Shown here in pieces: positions 7,734-16,239 of a stretch of 64,000 nucleotides of DNA (positions are counted from its first letter, which is position 1; every line of letters begins with the position of its first letter). The position numbers and the translations under genes are program-made. This DNA is from Pseudomonadota bacterium (GTDB lineage: Bacteria > Myxococcota_A > Polyangia > Polyangiales > Polyangiaceae): positions 1 to 64,000 of the forward strand of contig JAEWRL010000095.1 in NCBI GenBank assembly GCA_023398955.1. Direction: 5' to 3'. The notes below the pieces were generated by a model. The model was given only the letters and a program-made list of their open reading frames with translations, was not told where the DNA came from and did no database searches.

Positions 7734-8509
7734 GCCGCCGCGTCTCCCCCGAACTTCGCGGCAGCGTCCGCCGCCCCAATGTGCGTCAGGTAGTGCCCGA
7801 GCGCCCGGCGCAGGAACTCCATGCGCGTCTTCATGCCGCGGTCCCGCCAGGCTGCGTCCATCGCTTCGACGGCTTCGGCATCGAGCCGCAGCGGCAGGAT
7901 CTTCACATCGGCGGGCTCGCCTTGGCGGGCGCGACTCTGCCGGGGACCCACAGGGACTCGCCCTTTCTCTGCTTCCCGGATTTTCCAGGACAAATACGCT
8001 CGATGGCTCGATGAAGTCGGCCTCCCGACGACCTCGACGTACATCCTCTGGAGCTCCTCCACCGTCATCCCAGAGAAGCGCCCCCGCGGCTGCCGCTCGG
8101 GCTTTGGACGCCGTTCACGGCGAGGGTGCGCGGTGGTGGTGCTCTCCGTCTCCGGGGCCTCGTGGACGGGGGCCATGGGCTCGTCTTTGGTTGCCTCGTC
8201 GTCCTCCACCGCGAGTGGTTTCACGCTGTCGTTCTCTGCGGCCTCCGCAGCGTCGATCTCCTCCGCGTCCTCGACGTCGTCATCTGACAAAGTGATCGCT
8301 TCCTCGTCGTTCGCCTCGGTGACCGTCTCCTTTGACTCCTGGGCGGCATCGGCGGCTTGCTCCTGAACCGCGCTGCAGATGCTGCGAATCAAGTACGTGC
8401 GGTTCGGGCAACGGGTGGGCTTGCCGAGCACCTGCTCGTAGCGGGCCTTGAGCTCGGGCAGACGCAGGGCGGTCAGTTCGGCGACTAGGGTGTTGATGTC
8501 TTGGGTCAT
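7730..8509 (-). CDS. Protein with two DUF2924-like units and a ribbon-helix-helix-like C-terminus
   Basis: Two similar segments bracket an acidic linker: residues 12-46 (LPELKARYEQVLGKPTRCPN) and about 143-180 (MTVEELQRMYVEVVGRPTSS). Both follow the DUF2924 pattern L-x2-L-x3-Y-x4-G-x2-T/S that is also seen in the protein at 59471 beside the serine recombinase. The last 60 residues (ILPLRLDAEAVEAMDAAW to the end) look like a strand-helix-helix DNA-binding fold. DUF2924 proteins usually accompany phage or island recombinases; the role is unknown. Expression may come from sequence upstream of 8510, but no promoter is obvious. Confidence 0.6.
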   Translation of the reverse strand: MTQDINTLVAELTALRLPELKARYEQVLGKPTRCPNRTYLIRSICSAVQEQAADAAQESKETVTEANDEEAITLSDDDVEDAEEIDAAEAAENDSVKPLAVEDDEATKDEPMAPVHEAPETESTTTAHPRRERRPKPERQPRGRFSGMTVEELQRMYVEVVGRPTSSSHRAYLSWKIREAEKGRVPVGPRQSRARQGEPADVKILPLRLDAEAVEAMDAAWRDRGMKTRMEFLRRALGHYLTHIGAADAAAKFGGDAAA

Positions 8510-8638
8510 GGCTTCCTCGTGTTGGGCGGCGGGTACACCTCACCCATCGCGCGCCGCCCGATCGCGCGTGGGAGCTCTGCCCCTGGAGGGAGCGTCGCCG
8601 GGCCGGGGCGTGAGCCTGGCGACGTCGTGGTTCGTGGC

Positions 8639-8929
8639 TCAGCGCGCGAGATGCGCGAAGCACTCGAGATCGGTTGCGCGCGGGTCGCTGCTCGCGAAGC
8701 TGAAGCGCCCTTCCTTCTCGATCCAGGGCTGGACCTCGACGCGATCGTCAGCGGTCACTCCGCCGCAGCGGGCGATCGCGTCATCGTCGTCGATGTACCC
8801 GTCTTCGGCGTCCGGATCGAAATCGGGGCGAGCTGCGTTCTTGAAGACTGCGATGATGCGGACCTTCTGGCCTCGAAGGTAGCGGTGCTCGGTGCCGTGG
8901 TATGTGGTCACGATTCCCAGGGTCTTCAT
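8639..8929 (-). CDS. Hypothetical phage-type protein, 96 aa
   Basis: An acidic small protein starting MKTLGIVTTYHGTEHRYLRG; ATG at 8929 is preceded by AAGGAG. A DPDAEDGYIDDDDAIARCGG segment could bind metal but no family is known. A promoter-like element shared with two other prophage genes lies 40-70 bp upstream. Confidence 0.6.
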   Translation of the reverse strand: MKTLGIVTTYHGTEHRYLRGQKVRIIAVFKNAARPDFDPDAEDGYIDDDDAIARCGGVTADDRVEVQPWIEKEGRFSFASSDPRATDLECFAHLAR

Positions 8930-8968
8930 GGTGGCTCCTTGGTGTCGTTGGCTGCGCTTCACGACACA

Positions 8969-8998
8969 CATACAGGCTTCCGTTCCCGCACCAATCAA
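8969..8998 (-). promoter_or_regulatory. Promoter-like element, copy 1
   Basis: On the minus strand TTGATT (8998-8993), an 18-bp spacer and TGTATG (8974-8969) lie 39 bp before the start at 8929. The 14-mer GGAAGCCTGTATGT is identical to that upstream of the gene at 9144, and the core GCCTGTATGT recurs upstream of the gene at 28373. Conservation of motif and distance supports a shared promoter or operator. Confidence 0.5.
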
Positions 8999-9143
8999 GG
9001 CATTTCGAGCAGGAATCGACCTTCCAGCGGGACCTCAATTCGCTGCGCGATGGCTCTCCGAAACTGCGCACGGACTCGCGTTCCCGGAAGAACGACAGCC
9101 GGGATCCCTCGCGGGTCCCGGCGTCGGCGCATCGCTCGAGCGC

Positions 9144-9413
9144 TCAGCGAATCGCCACCGTCCATGCAGTCTTTGAGCCGTATCGAAGCTGGCTCCCTTC
9201 GACGAGGAACACGTCGCTTCGCGCCAAGCCATCCGCGAGCTCGGCATCGTCGTCCTCCGGGTCCTCATCGTCGCCGTCCGCGCGAAGGATCTCGTCCCGG
9301 GTCGTGACTCCGCAGAGTGCCATCTCAAACGGCCAGTTCTCCTGGCTCATCACGAGCACTTCGGCGTCAGGGTCCTGCTCTTCCAACATCTCGATCAGCT
9401 CGCTCACCTTCAT
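9144..9413 (-). CDS. Hypothetical phage-type protein, 89 aa
   Basis: The product opens MKVSELIEMLEEQDPDAEVL, an opening common among small phage or plasmid proteins of unknown role, and carries an Asp/Glu run (DGDDEDPEDDDAE). Start ATG at 9413 is chosen because the promoter-like motif at 9464-9493 would lie inside the longer frame. The acidic nature suggests a DNA-mimic or protein-binding role, which is inference. Confidence 0.6.
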   Translation of the reverse strand: MKVSELIEMLEEQDPDAEVLVMSQENWPFEMALCGVTTRDEILRADGDDEDPEDDDAELADGLARSDVFLVEGSQLRYGSKTAWTVAIR

Positions 9414-9463
9414 GTCCGTTTCTCCGTGCGGGGTGGTCCGTGATGCGCCCCGTGCGCACGAGA

Positions 9464-9493
9464 CATACAGGCTTCCACTGGCGGATGTGGCAA
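9464..9493 (-). promoter_or_regulatory. Promoter-like element, copy 2
   Basis: TTGCCA (9493-9488), an 18-bp spacer and TGTATG (9469-9464) lie 50 bp before the start at 9413. The same 14-mer GGAAGCCTGTATGT is present as in copy 1, although the flanking sequence differs. Confidence 0.5.
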
Positions 9494-9564
9494 GGCGAGG
9501 TCCGCCAGAATCGACCTCACCTTGCACATCCTTCGTGCCCCCAGTACGCCCGCGAGCGGGAGAT

Positions 9565-10197
9565 TTACCGCTTGGCGAAGGGACAGATCGGACAGAGCTG
9601 GACTTCCGGCGTCCCTGGATCGATGAGGCCGGGCAGACGCGCGAGATCGAGCCACCCGTGGAGGGTGCGCTTCCCGATCTTGATCGTGCGACCCTGGACG
9701 GCGAACGTGTTGAGCTTGCGCTTTCCGGCAGCCTTTACGGCCTCGTAGTCCCACTGCCCGTAGTCGAGAGTGATGATCGTGCCGGCGGGTTCGTCGAGAT
9801 CCTCGAGGATGGCCACGTGCTCGGGCTTCGACATGTACAGGACGTCGCCGGGCTTGGGACGCTTGCTGCCGCTGGCCCAGACGAAGACGCCGAGGGAGTT
9901 GAAGACGAGCCTCGAGAGGTTCGCTCCGATCTTCCACGGCACCACGCCGTCATCGTCCTCGCGGTTGAGGACGCGCTCGTCGCGGAACCCAAGCTCGCGA
10001 AGCACGTAGTGGGGCAAATCCCCGCAGGCCGAGTAGCCCTTCCATTTCTGGCGCCCCTCGGTCACCTCCTCGAACACGGGGTCCCCGTAGAGGCGACCGG
10101 TGTCACCATCGCAGGCGTAGCGCGCGATGCGCACCGCTTCGACCCTCAGCGCGTCCTCCGACGGGTAGGTCCGCGCTGGCTTCTGGGCGGCGCTCAC
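9565..10197 (-). CDS. Phage endolysin-like cysteine peptidase
   Basis: The 210-aa protein has the layout of an NlpC/P60 or CHAP-type cell-wall peptidase: a catalytic Cys in GYSACGDLPHYVLRELG (C58), a PKPGDVLYM turn near residue 115 and a catalytic His in EHVAILED (H127). These enzymes cut peptidoglycan peptides and release progeny phage. No signal peptide is seen, so export would need the holin-like protein whose gene overlaps its start by 4 bp. C187-x2-C near the C-terminus (CPICPF) is unusual and may bind metal. Confidence 0.65.
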   Translation of the reverse strand: MSAAQKPARTYPSEDALRVEAVRIARYACDGDTGRLYGDPVFEEVTEGRQKWKGYSACGDLPHYVLRELGFRDERVLNREDDDGVVPWKIGANLSRLVFNSLGVFVWASGSKRPKPGDVLYMSKPEHVAILEDLDEPAGTIITLDYGQWDYEAVKAAGKRKLNTFAVQGRTIKIGKRTLHGWLDLARLPGLIDPGTPEVQLCPICPFAKR

Positions 10198-10460
10198 TGG
10201 GCTGCGTGATCGTGACGGCCTCCTGCGGGCGCGGGGTTCAGTTCGGAGATGGCCTCCTTCAGGGCGATCAGCGCGGCTTCCATCTTGGTGATGGCGGCCG
10301 TCTGGGCGCGGCTCAGCTCACCCACCTGCTCGTAGAGCTCGCGGATCGCGGCGTCCTTGCGTTCGTTCATGCGCCAGAAGGCCCAGCCCAAGACGGCGAC
10401 CAGTCCGTAGGGACCAGTTGCCTGAAGCCAGGTGGCGATGGAGGTCAGTTCGGGGTCCAT
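10194..10460 (-). CDS. Holin-like membrane protein
   Basis: This 88-aa protein has one hydrophobic segment at about residues 15-30 (GPYGLVAVLGWAFWRM) followed by a charged coiled coil (ERKDAAIRELYEQVGELSRA). The plan is typical of small phage holins or haemolysin XhlA-like proteins that permeabilise the membrane for the endolysin. It overlaps the endolysin gene by 4 bp and follows the zinc-ribbon-type gene, giving a compact lysis cassette. Confidence 0.65.
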   Translation of the reverse strand: MDPELTSIATWLQATGPYGLVAVLGWAFWRMNERKDAAIRELYEQVGELSRAQTAAITKMEAALIALKEAISELNPAPAGGRHDHAAQ

Positions 10461-10867
10461 GCTTCGTCCTTGTCTGGGGTGAGCTTCGGTTCATCCGGCG
10501 TCGGATTGGAGGGCTCGAGCTTGAGCCCCTCGGGGAACCACTTCTGCACGGCCTCCTGCGGCATTCGGCGGGAGACAGTGTTGGCGAGCTCGAGCTCTGC
10601 GTCGTTGGCTGCTTCGCGAACGACGGCCACGAGCGCGTTGACGACGAGGCGATGCAGGTGCCCAAAACTCCCCGGGCAAGGATGCTCGGGGTCATCTGGT
10701 GGTGCTCCGATCAGGAACTCGACCGCCCCACAAGCACACGCCGGGAGCGAGAGCACGCTGCCCTCCTCAGTGGTGGGGCTCAGGTCGCTCAGGACGAGTT
10801 CGCGCTGCCCTTCGCAGGTGGCGCAGCGCTGGACCAGAAACGTCTTGCTCACTTCGAGGATCGGCAT
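10445..10867 (-). CDS. Hypothetical protein with Cys pairs, 140 aa
   Basis: The protein starts MPILEVSKTFLVQRCATCEG at 10867 and has CxxC near residue 15, a second CAC pair near 49, and a Pro-rich acidic tail. The spaced Cys pairs suggest a zinc ribbon. The gene sits between the fibre gene (5-bp gap) and the holin-like gene (16-bp overlap). Function is unknown; a chaperone or assembly role next to the fibre is possible. Confidence 0.6.
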   Translation of the reverse strand: MPILEVSKTFLVQRCATCEGQRELVLSDLSPTTEEGSVLSLPACACGAVEFLIGAPPDDPEHPCPGSFGHLHRLVVNALVAVVREAANDAELELANTVSRRMPQEAVQKWFPEGLKLEPSNPTPDEPKLTPDKDEAWTPN

Positions 10868-10872
10868 GGTCG

Positions 10873-12639
10873 TCAGTCGGTGGCGGTGTAGGTGGCTACC
10901 CAGAAGGCCCATTGACCCGCGTTGAGCGTGCGGTAGCCGTAGTAGCCAAAGCCATCGCGGGTCGAGGACACGATGCTGGGCGGGGTGTTGTCGACGGTGT
11001 AGTAGTTGGTCATGAACGTGATCGACGACGGAGTCGTGGGAAAGCGGTTGCGGTAGGTGATGGCACCAGCGGTGGCGACCGCCTGCGAACCACTCCCGGT
11101 GTTTGTCCATCCAGCCCCGATTCGCCCTTGCTCCTGAATCGCCCCTGCCGTCTCGAACGCGGAGTTCGTCGAGCTCGACATTGGCAGTCGCCATCGGCGC
11201 TCGAACGCGGTGAAGGAGCCCGACCCAGCCGACTGGTAGAAGATCTCGAAGTCGGAGCGGGAGAATCGGTAGCCGCCCGAGCTGTACGACGTGGAGTCCT
11301 TGGTCCACGCGCTCCCGTTCCACGAGGCGTTCACGGTGAACCAGACCGAGCTGGTGTCCGAGTACACGCGGAAGCGGGAACCCACGCCGCCCGCGCCGAT
11401 CGAATCCCAGAGGAGGGCGCGAGCGCTCCCGAGGTTTGGCTGTCGAATGGTGCGATGTTCTCCAGCGTGGGTCTGGTTGCTCCGGTAGTGGTCACCGGAG
11501 TACGCGCTCAGCGCCTCAGCGAGGGCGGCCTCGACGTCGCTCGCCGACAGCTGACCAGCGGAGTCATTCACCCCGATGCGAGACGCCCCCGAGGGCGATG
11601 CCGTTCGCGTGAGCGCTGCGGCCAGCTCCTGCAGCTGGCTCTGCACGTTGGTATTGGTCAGGAATGAGTGCGCGGTAGCGGCGATGGCGCTGGCATTGTG
11701 CGCGCCAGAGGAGGCCCCAACGTGGGCGTTGACGAAGCCCAGGATCGAGGAGAGCTGCGCGTCCACGCTGCCCGCGGCGAGCGCGTGCGGCGTACCAGCT
11801 ACTGAATCGGCACCCACCCTCGCGGCTCCGGCGTTTCCGCTGGTGGTGCGCTCCAGGTCGTCCACAATCTCGTTGATGGCGCCCTGGACGTTAGTGGCCG
11901 ACACGAACCCGCGAGCGGTCGAGTCGATCGCAGAGGCCGCGTGGCGCCTCCCGGAAGCCGAGAAATGGGCGTCGAGTTCGGTGTCCACCTCGTCGAGGGA
12001 AGCCTGGGCCGTACCCGCGGCGGGCTGAAGGACATTCCACAGGCCAGTCTGGATCCCAACCGCGGTGCCCTGCGCGAAGATGAAAGCCTGCCGGCGGGAG
12101 ATGTCGATGTCGGTGATGACGATCTGGGTCTGCCCCGGCCGCCGGAGCACGTCGCACACGAGGAGTTCGTCTGGCTGCAGCGCGACCTTCGTCGCGGCAC
12201 CGCTCGCGCCTTCCGGGGCCTGGCGAACCACCAACTCGAAGGATTCGTCCCGGCGGAAGTAGACTTGTTGCGAGTTGCCGTCCGTTCTCGGGTCGGAGAG
12301 CAGCCGGTTGAACCGGAGAAACACGCCCAGCCAGCGCTCGTTCCCGGCGGTAGCGACGTCGGTAGGGATTCCGGAAAGATCCACCGAGCAATCCACGGTC
12401 TGCCCAGTCCCGAAGAAGATGCGTTGACCGAGGTTGTCGTAGGCGCGCCCAGGAGCGGTCAGATCGACGCTGATGTCAGCAACCGGAGAATGCGGCGCGG
12501 GCACCGCGCCCGAGATGACCCCGTAGATGTTCAGATCCGCGGCCAGGTTCCGGTCAGCTTGCTCGAGCAGCTCGAAGCCGAGATCCAGCTCGGCCTCGGA
12601 GACCCGTTGGCGGAAATAGTAGTCGAGTCGGTCGGCCAT
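10873..12639 (-). CDS. Phage tail fibre-like protein
   Basis: A 588-aa structural protein. Residues 1-200 begin MADRLDYYFRQRVSEAELDL and resemble the baseplate-attachment part of fibres. Residues 210-420 carry Ala/Ser/Asn-rich repeats (NVQGAINEI, NVQSQLQEL and HxASAI units), and the rest is Ser/Thr/Gly/aromatic-rich like receptor-binding tips. ATG at 12639 is chosen; the longer frame upstream is Arg/Pro-rich and lacks a start signal. It would recognise the host surface. It is followed closely by the lysis cassette. Confidence 0.7.
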   Translation of the reverse strand: MADRLDYYFRQRVSEAELDLGFELLEQADRNLAADLNIYGVISGAVPAPHSPVADISVDLTAPGRAYDNLGQRIFFGTGQTVDCSVDLSGIPTDVATAGNERWLGVFLRFNRLLSDPRTDGNSQQVYFRRDESFELVVRQAPEGASGAATKVALQPDELLVCDVLRRPGQTQIVITDIDISRRQAFIFAQGTAVGIQTGLWNVLQPAAGTAQASLDEVDTELDAHFSASGRRHAASAIDSTARGFVSATNVQGAINEIVDDLERTTSGNAGAARVGADSVAGTPHALAAGSVDAQLSSILGFVNAHVGASSGAHNASAIAATAHSFLTNTNVQSQLQELAAALTRTASPSGASRIGVNDSAGQLSASDVEAALAEALSAYSGDHYRSNQTHAGEHRTIRQPNLGSARALLWDSIGAGGVGSRFRVYSDTSSVWFTVNASWNGSAWTKDSTSYSSGGYRFSRSDFEIFYQSAGSGSFTAFERRWRLPMSSSTNSAFETAGAIQEQGRIGAGWTNTGSGSQAVATAGAITYRNRFPTTPSSITFMTNYYTVDNTPPSIVSSTRDGFGYYGYRTLNAGQWAFWVATYTATD

Positions 12640-12719
12640 GGCGTTGCGTGTGAGAGCGGGGGCTCTCCGGGATGGCAAAGCCGATTGCCGCGGCCGACGG
12701 GGACAGGCAGGATGCGGGC

Positions 12720-13250
12720 ATGCCACTGAGCGAATTCGACTTGGACGGGTTCTGGGAGCCTTCCGAATACGCGACCAAGGAGTACGTCGACGCTCCACTC
12801 ACGCCGGCAATGCTTGAGCGGGTCGAGCAGGCCCTTGGGTACAAGCTTCCAGCGGCATACGTCGAACTCGCTCAGCACCAAAATGGCGGCATGCCGGTAC
12901 GTACGTGCCACGCGGCTTCGGAGCCCACGAGCTGGGCAAGAGACCACGTCGCGATCACTGTAATCTACGCGATCGGCGAAACGAAGCCCTGTTCCCTCCT
13001 GGGCCAGTTCGGCAGCAAGTTCTGGCCGTCCGAGTGGGGCTACCCAGAAATCGGCGTGTATTTCGCCGATTGCCCCTCCGCTGGCCACGACATGCTCTGC
13101 CTCGACTACCGCGAATGCGGGCCCACTGGGGAGCCCCGTGTTGTCCACGTCGATCAGGAGCGCGACTACAAGATCACCGCCGTCGCTCCGAACTTCGAGG
13201 CATTCGTTCGTGGGCTGAAGAGTGAAGAGGACTTCGACATCGAGAGTTAG
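12720..13250 (+). CDS. SMI1/KNR4 (SUKH) family protein
   Basis: Residues 20-165 show the SUKH pattern: LTPAMLERVEQALGYKLPAA, then YVELAQHQNGGMP, a glycine-aromatic core with SEWGYPEIGVYFADCPS and GHDMLCLDYRECGPTGEP, ending in FEAFVRGL. SUKH proteins are the best-known immunity superfamily against nuclease-type toxins and also occur in phages. It is the only rightward gene between two leftward tail genes, so it is cargo rather than part of the late operon; its stop overlaps that of the tail gene by 4 bp. The cognate toxin is not in view. Confidence 0.82.
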   Translation: MPLSEFDLDGFWEPSEYATKEYVDAPLTPAMLERVEQALGYKLPAAYVELAQHQNGGMPVRTCHAASEPTSWARDHVAITVIYAIGETKPCSLLGQFGSKFWPSEWGYPEIGVYFADCPSAGHDMLCLDYRECGPTGEPRVVHVDQERDYKITAVAPNFEAFVRGLKSEEDFDIES

Positions 13251-14584
13251 TGCAGCTCCGTCTCCACCCCGAGCTCGCTGATTCCCAGCTCCCAATGTTC
13301 CGGCTCGATGATCGGGAGCGGCTCGACCAGGTCGACGAAGTGGGTGTGGGCGGGCTTCAGGTACTCGACGATCGCGCGGAGCTGGCGGCGCTCCTCGGTG
13401 GAGAGCAGGCGCTCCACCTCGACGTTGAACGCGTAGAGGGCGAACCGATCGGAGGGAGCCAGGATCCAGTCTACGCCGAGCTCGGATTCGCCGAGGATCA
13501 GGGAGTCGGCGGCGAAGGGGCTGATGGTCGAGATGTCGACGCCCAAGAAGAAGCGGACCGCGTTCTGGATCCCCTTGGCGGTGCCCTTCTGCCGGTACAT
13601 CTCGACCAGGACGGATGCGAGGCGACGCTTGCCGAGGGTGAAGAGGTCGAAGGGGAACGGGTTGCCGAGGTCTTGGAGGATGAGGTCCAGGAAGCCCTCG
13701 GGTGCCCGCTCGAGGTCGAAGATGTCGGGCCAGCGATCACAGTCGGCGAGCAGGAGATCGGTGACCTCCTGCAGGCAGGCGATGAAGCGCCACAGGTCGC
13801 CGGTCTGGTCGTCGCGCCGGTTGTGCTTCGGGAGCATCTGCCACAGCTCGAAGCGTCGTGCTGGAGGCTGTGCTGGTCGGAACCCAACGAAAGAGGCGCG
13901 ATCGAAGGGGGCGAGCACTTCGTTGCCGCTGAGGTCCGTCACGCCTGTGGCGACGACCTGATGCTCGATGTCTGGGGTCAGCTCGGTGTCGAGCTCCAGG
14001 AGGACGACCGCTCCCTCGACCACGGTAGCGGAGACCGTGGGAGTCACGGCGGGCGCTGCCCGGGGGACGATGGTGAAGGCAGCCGTTGAGGGCACCAGAA
14101 CCGCCTCGTCAAAGGCGACTCGAACCGTCGTCTGCCCAATTGCCTGCGCCCCGACGACTCGTGGTGCGGTGCGGTCCTCGACGATGAAGGAGTACGTTTC
14201 GTCGAGCACTGCGGCGCTGTCCGCCGTCTCCGCGACCACTCGCACGGAAACCAAGGCGAGGCTTGCAAGCGGAGTCGTTGGGTGAAGCACGACGCGCAGG
14301 GTGTCTGCGGACTGGACAGCGCTGGCGAGCGAGCCGTCGAATCCCGGGCGAAACTCCGGTGCAGCGCCACCTTCGAACCCCAGCACTCCGTCAACCCACA
14401 CTCGCACCGTGGCGCGATCGACCCCGTCTGGTCCGGTGTCGACGATGTCCAGAGCGAGTGTGGAGTCGATGGGGACCCCCTCCTCGTCCGGACCAGGATC
14501 GCGATTGACCAGCGCGAGCCGGGAGCTGGCGGCAGTCAGGACGACGCTGTCGACGTACAGGGCGGGAAGCTCGATCGCGCTCAT
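13247..14584 (-). CDS. Phage tail protein I family (P2 gpI-like)
   Basis: The C-terminal 200 residues match the phage tail protein I/TIGR02242 pattern: RFELWQMLPKHNRRDDQTGD, then FIACLQEVTDLLLADCDRWP, DLERAPEGFLDLILQDLGNP, and RRLASVLVEMYRQKGTAKG followed by AVRFFLGVD. The first 240 residues are beta-rich with Ig-like repeats (STLALDIVDTGPDGVDRATV), an unusual N-terminal addition. In P2-like phages this protein joins baseplate and fibres. ATG at 14584 follows GGAGCC. It lies between baseplate J and the fibre, as expected. Confidence 0.78.
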   Translation of the reverse strand: MSAIELPALYVDSVVLTAASSRLALVNRDPGPDEEGVPIDSTLALDIVDTGPDGVDRATVRVWVDGVLGFEGGAAPEFRPGFDGSLASAVQSADTLRVVLHPTTPLASLALVSVRVVAETADSAAVLDETYSFIVEDRTAPRVVGAQAIGQTTVRVAFDEAVLVPSTAAFTIVPRAAPAVTPTVSATVVEGAVVLLELDTELTPDIEHQVVATGVTDLSGNEVLAPFDRASFVGFRPAQPPARRFELWQMLPKHNRRDDQTGDLWRFIACLQEVTDLLLADCDRWPDIFDLERAPEGFLDLILQDLGNPFPFDLFTLGKRRLASVLVEMYRQKGTAKGIQNAVRFFLGVDISTISPFAADSLILGESELGVDWILAPSDRFALYAFNVEVERLLSTEERRQLRAIVEYLKPAHTHFVDLVEPLPIIEPEHWELGISELGVETELH

Positions 14585-14594
14585 GGTGGCTCCT

Positions 14595-14984
14595 TCACGC
14601 GGTGACGAGCTCCAGGCGAACGCCAACGATGTGGGGTCCCGTCAGCTTCGAGACGTTGGCAGCGAGGTCCGTGACCAGTCGCTCTCGTCCCGGTTTTGCC
14701 GTCGCGCTGGCGACCTTGGTACCGTCAACGACCATTGAGGCCTCCCACACGAGCCCCGCAGGCGTGCTGGCAGGGATTCGGAGCCTCAAGCTTGCCCGGA
14801 CGAAGTCCATCGCCGTCACGTCGACACTCTGGGTGACCTCGGCATGGTCGCCCGCGGCAAGCTCGAAGAGCCGTCCCGGCTCGTCGTCGCCGAGCACAAA
14901 GGCGAAGTCCCCCGCCGCGGCCAGGGTTGTCTGGATGCGTCCCTGGCTTGTGCCGAGGTGGCTAGTGAAGGCAGTGAGAGCCAC
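14595..14984 (-). CDS. Hypothetical virion-associated protein, 129 aa
   Basis: A beta-rich protein starting MALTAFTSHLGTSQGRIQTT, with alternating hydrophobic residues and few Lys. It sits three bases after the stop of the upstream virion gene and ten before tail protein I in a one-way late operon. No family is recognised; a structural role is inferred from position. Confidence 0.55.
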   Translation of the reverse strand: MALTAFTSHLGTSQGRIQTTLAAAGDFAFVLGDDEPGRLFELAAGDHAEVTQSVDVTAMDFVRASLRLRIPASTPAGLVWEASMVVDGTKVASATAKPGRERLVTDLAANVSKLTGPHIVGVRLELVTA

Positions 14985-14987
14985 CGG

Positions 14988-15683
14988 CTACACCTGCCGC
15001 AGCAGCTCAACATGGTCGAAGTAGGAGCGACGGGTGACGTCCTTCACCGAGAACCCGAACCCGCCCCGGCCGGAGGTGAGTGGCTGGCTCCCCGAGTTGA
15101 TTCCGAGGTGGTCGTCGATGAATTCGACCATTCCAGGCACGGGCTGCCAGTCCGGCGTGGTGCCGAGCGCGTGGTCGGTCAAGTCGTTCTGGTACGCCTT
15201 GAGGACGACGTCGCCGTTGGTGTTCGCGATGACGTCGAGGCGCAGGTGAAGCCACGTTCCCTGAGCGAAGCTCTCGGCAGACTTGAGCAGCACGCCGGGG
15301 CCGTCCGCGTCGGGCAATCCCACGCCGACCGCGCCCTTGCGCAGCACGATTCGGTGGGGATCGTCGTCGGAGAGCCCCAGCATGTAGGCGCTGTCGTTGA
15401 CGGAGTTGCCCTGGCAGCAGAGGAAGAAGAACGGAGAGAACCCCGTCGGACCACCACCGGGCCCGCGCTGGATGGCGCCGCGAATCGAGCCCCCCTTGGC
15501 CATTGGCGCGAAGCTCGAGAGATTCGCGAAGAGTCCCACCGCGCCAGTCACAGCCGAGAGCGAGTTGAAGGCAAAGAGGAAGCTGCCGCCGCCCGGCGGG
15601 CGCGCCACCCCAGCCGTGACGCCGCGATCGACCGCGGCGATGTCGAGGCCGTCGTTCAGGTAGGTCCAGTCGGTCTGTGCCAT
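14988..15683 (-). CDS. Hypothetical virion-associated protein, 231 aa
   Basis: The product, starting MAQTDWTYLNDGLDIAAVDR at 15683, is Gly-rich and beta-rich with segments such as SFAQGTWLHLRLDVIANTNG and GGFGFSVKDVTRRSYFDHVE that recall LamG/concanavalin-type sugar-binding sandwiches. That would suit adhesion to host surface glycans. Its start is chosen by the CAGATGG-free spacer and by protein character; the upstream frame extension is low complexity. It belongs to the baseplate-fibre operon. Confidence 0.55.
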   Translation of the reverse strand: MAQTDWTYLNDGLDIAAVDRGVTAGVARPPGGGSFLFAFNSLSAVTGAVGLFANLSSFAPMAKGGSIRGAIQRGPGGGPTGFSPFFFLCCQGNSVNDSAYMLGLSDDDPHRIVLRKGAVGVGLPDADGPGVLLKSAESFAQGTWLHLRLDVIANTNGDVVLKAYQNDLTDHALGTTPDWQPVPGMVEFIDDHLGINSGSQPLTSGRGGFGFSVKDVTRRSYFDHVELLRQV

Positions 15684-15693
15684 TCGCTGCTCC

Positions 15694-16239
15694 TCAGATG
15701 GTCGTGGCCGGCGTCCAGTCGTTTTCAAAGTCCTCGCGATTCTGGCCACCGTCGAACCACGCGATGGCGGAGGCGACGGTGCTCCAGCTCCAGTCGAACC
15801 CTTGATTGCTGGCCCACTGGTCTTCGAAGTCTTCGCGGGGCTCGCCATCGAACTGCCCCACGGCGGAGCCTACGTCGGTCCAGTTCCAGGCGAACCCCTC
15901 GTTGCTCCAACCCGATTCGCAGTCCTCGACCGCGTCGGGTCCGAACTCCGCGACCACCACCTGGGCAGGAAGAAGGTCCCAGAGGAACGCTCCGCTGCCC
16001 CAGCCGACCTCGAACGCCTCGAACCCGTCCACCCCGACACCGAAGAACGCTCGCGCCGTGGCGACATCGTCCATCGTCGCGGCCAGCTCGAACCACCGCT
16101 CGAAGCCCTCCCAAGCTTGTTCCGGTGCGATGCCGAAGCCTGCCACTGCCTCGAGGCTCGTGACCGCCGTGAGGATCCAGTGCGCGGCCTCGCCGGGGAG
16201 TACTCCCTCTTCCTCGAAGCTCGGGTTCAGGATGGCCAT
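15694..16239 (-). CDS. Repeat-containing acidic virion protein, 181 aa
   Basis: The protein is built of about five diverged copies of a Trp/Phe-rich acidic unit, for example QAWEGFERWFELAATMDDVA, NEGFAWNWTDVGSAVGQFDG, then EPREDFEDQWASNQGFDWSW and QNREDFENDWTPA. The common core is (E/D)(D/G)FE-x(2-3)-W. Such units may wrap into a small beta structure or bind a partner in the baseplate. Its start overlaps the stop of baseplate J by one base. No known family is recognised. Confidence 0.6.
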   Translation of the reverse strand: MAILNPSFEEEGVLPGEAAHWILTAVTSLEAVAGFGIAPEQAWEGFERWFELAATMDDVATARAFFGVGVDGFEAFEVGWGSGAFLWDLLPAQVVVAEFGPDAVEDCESGWSNEGFAWNWTDVGSAVGQFDGEPREDFEDQWASNQGFDWSWSTVASAIAWFDGGQNREDFENDWTPATTI

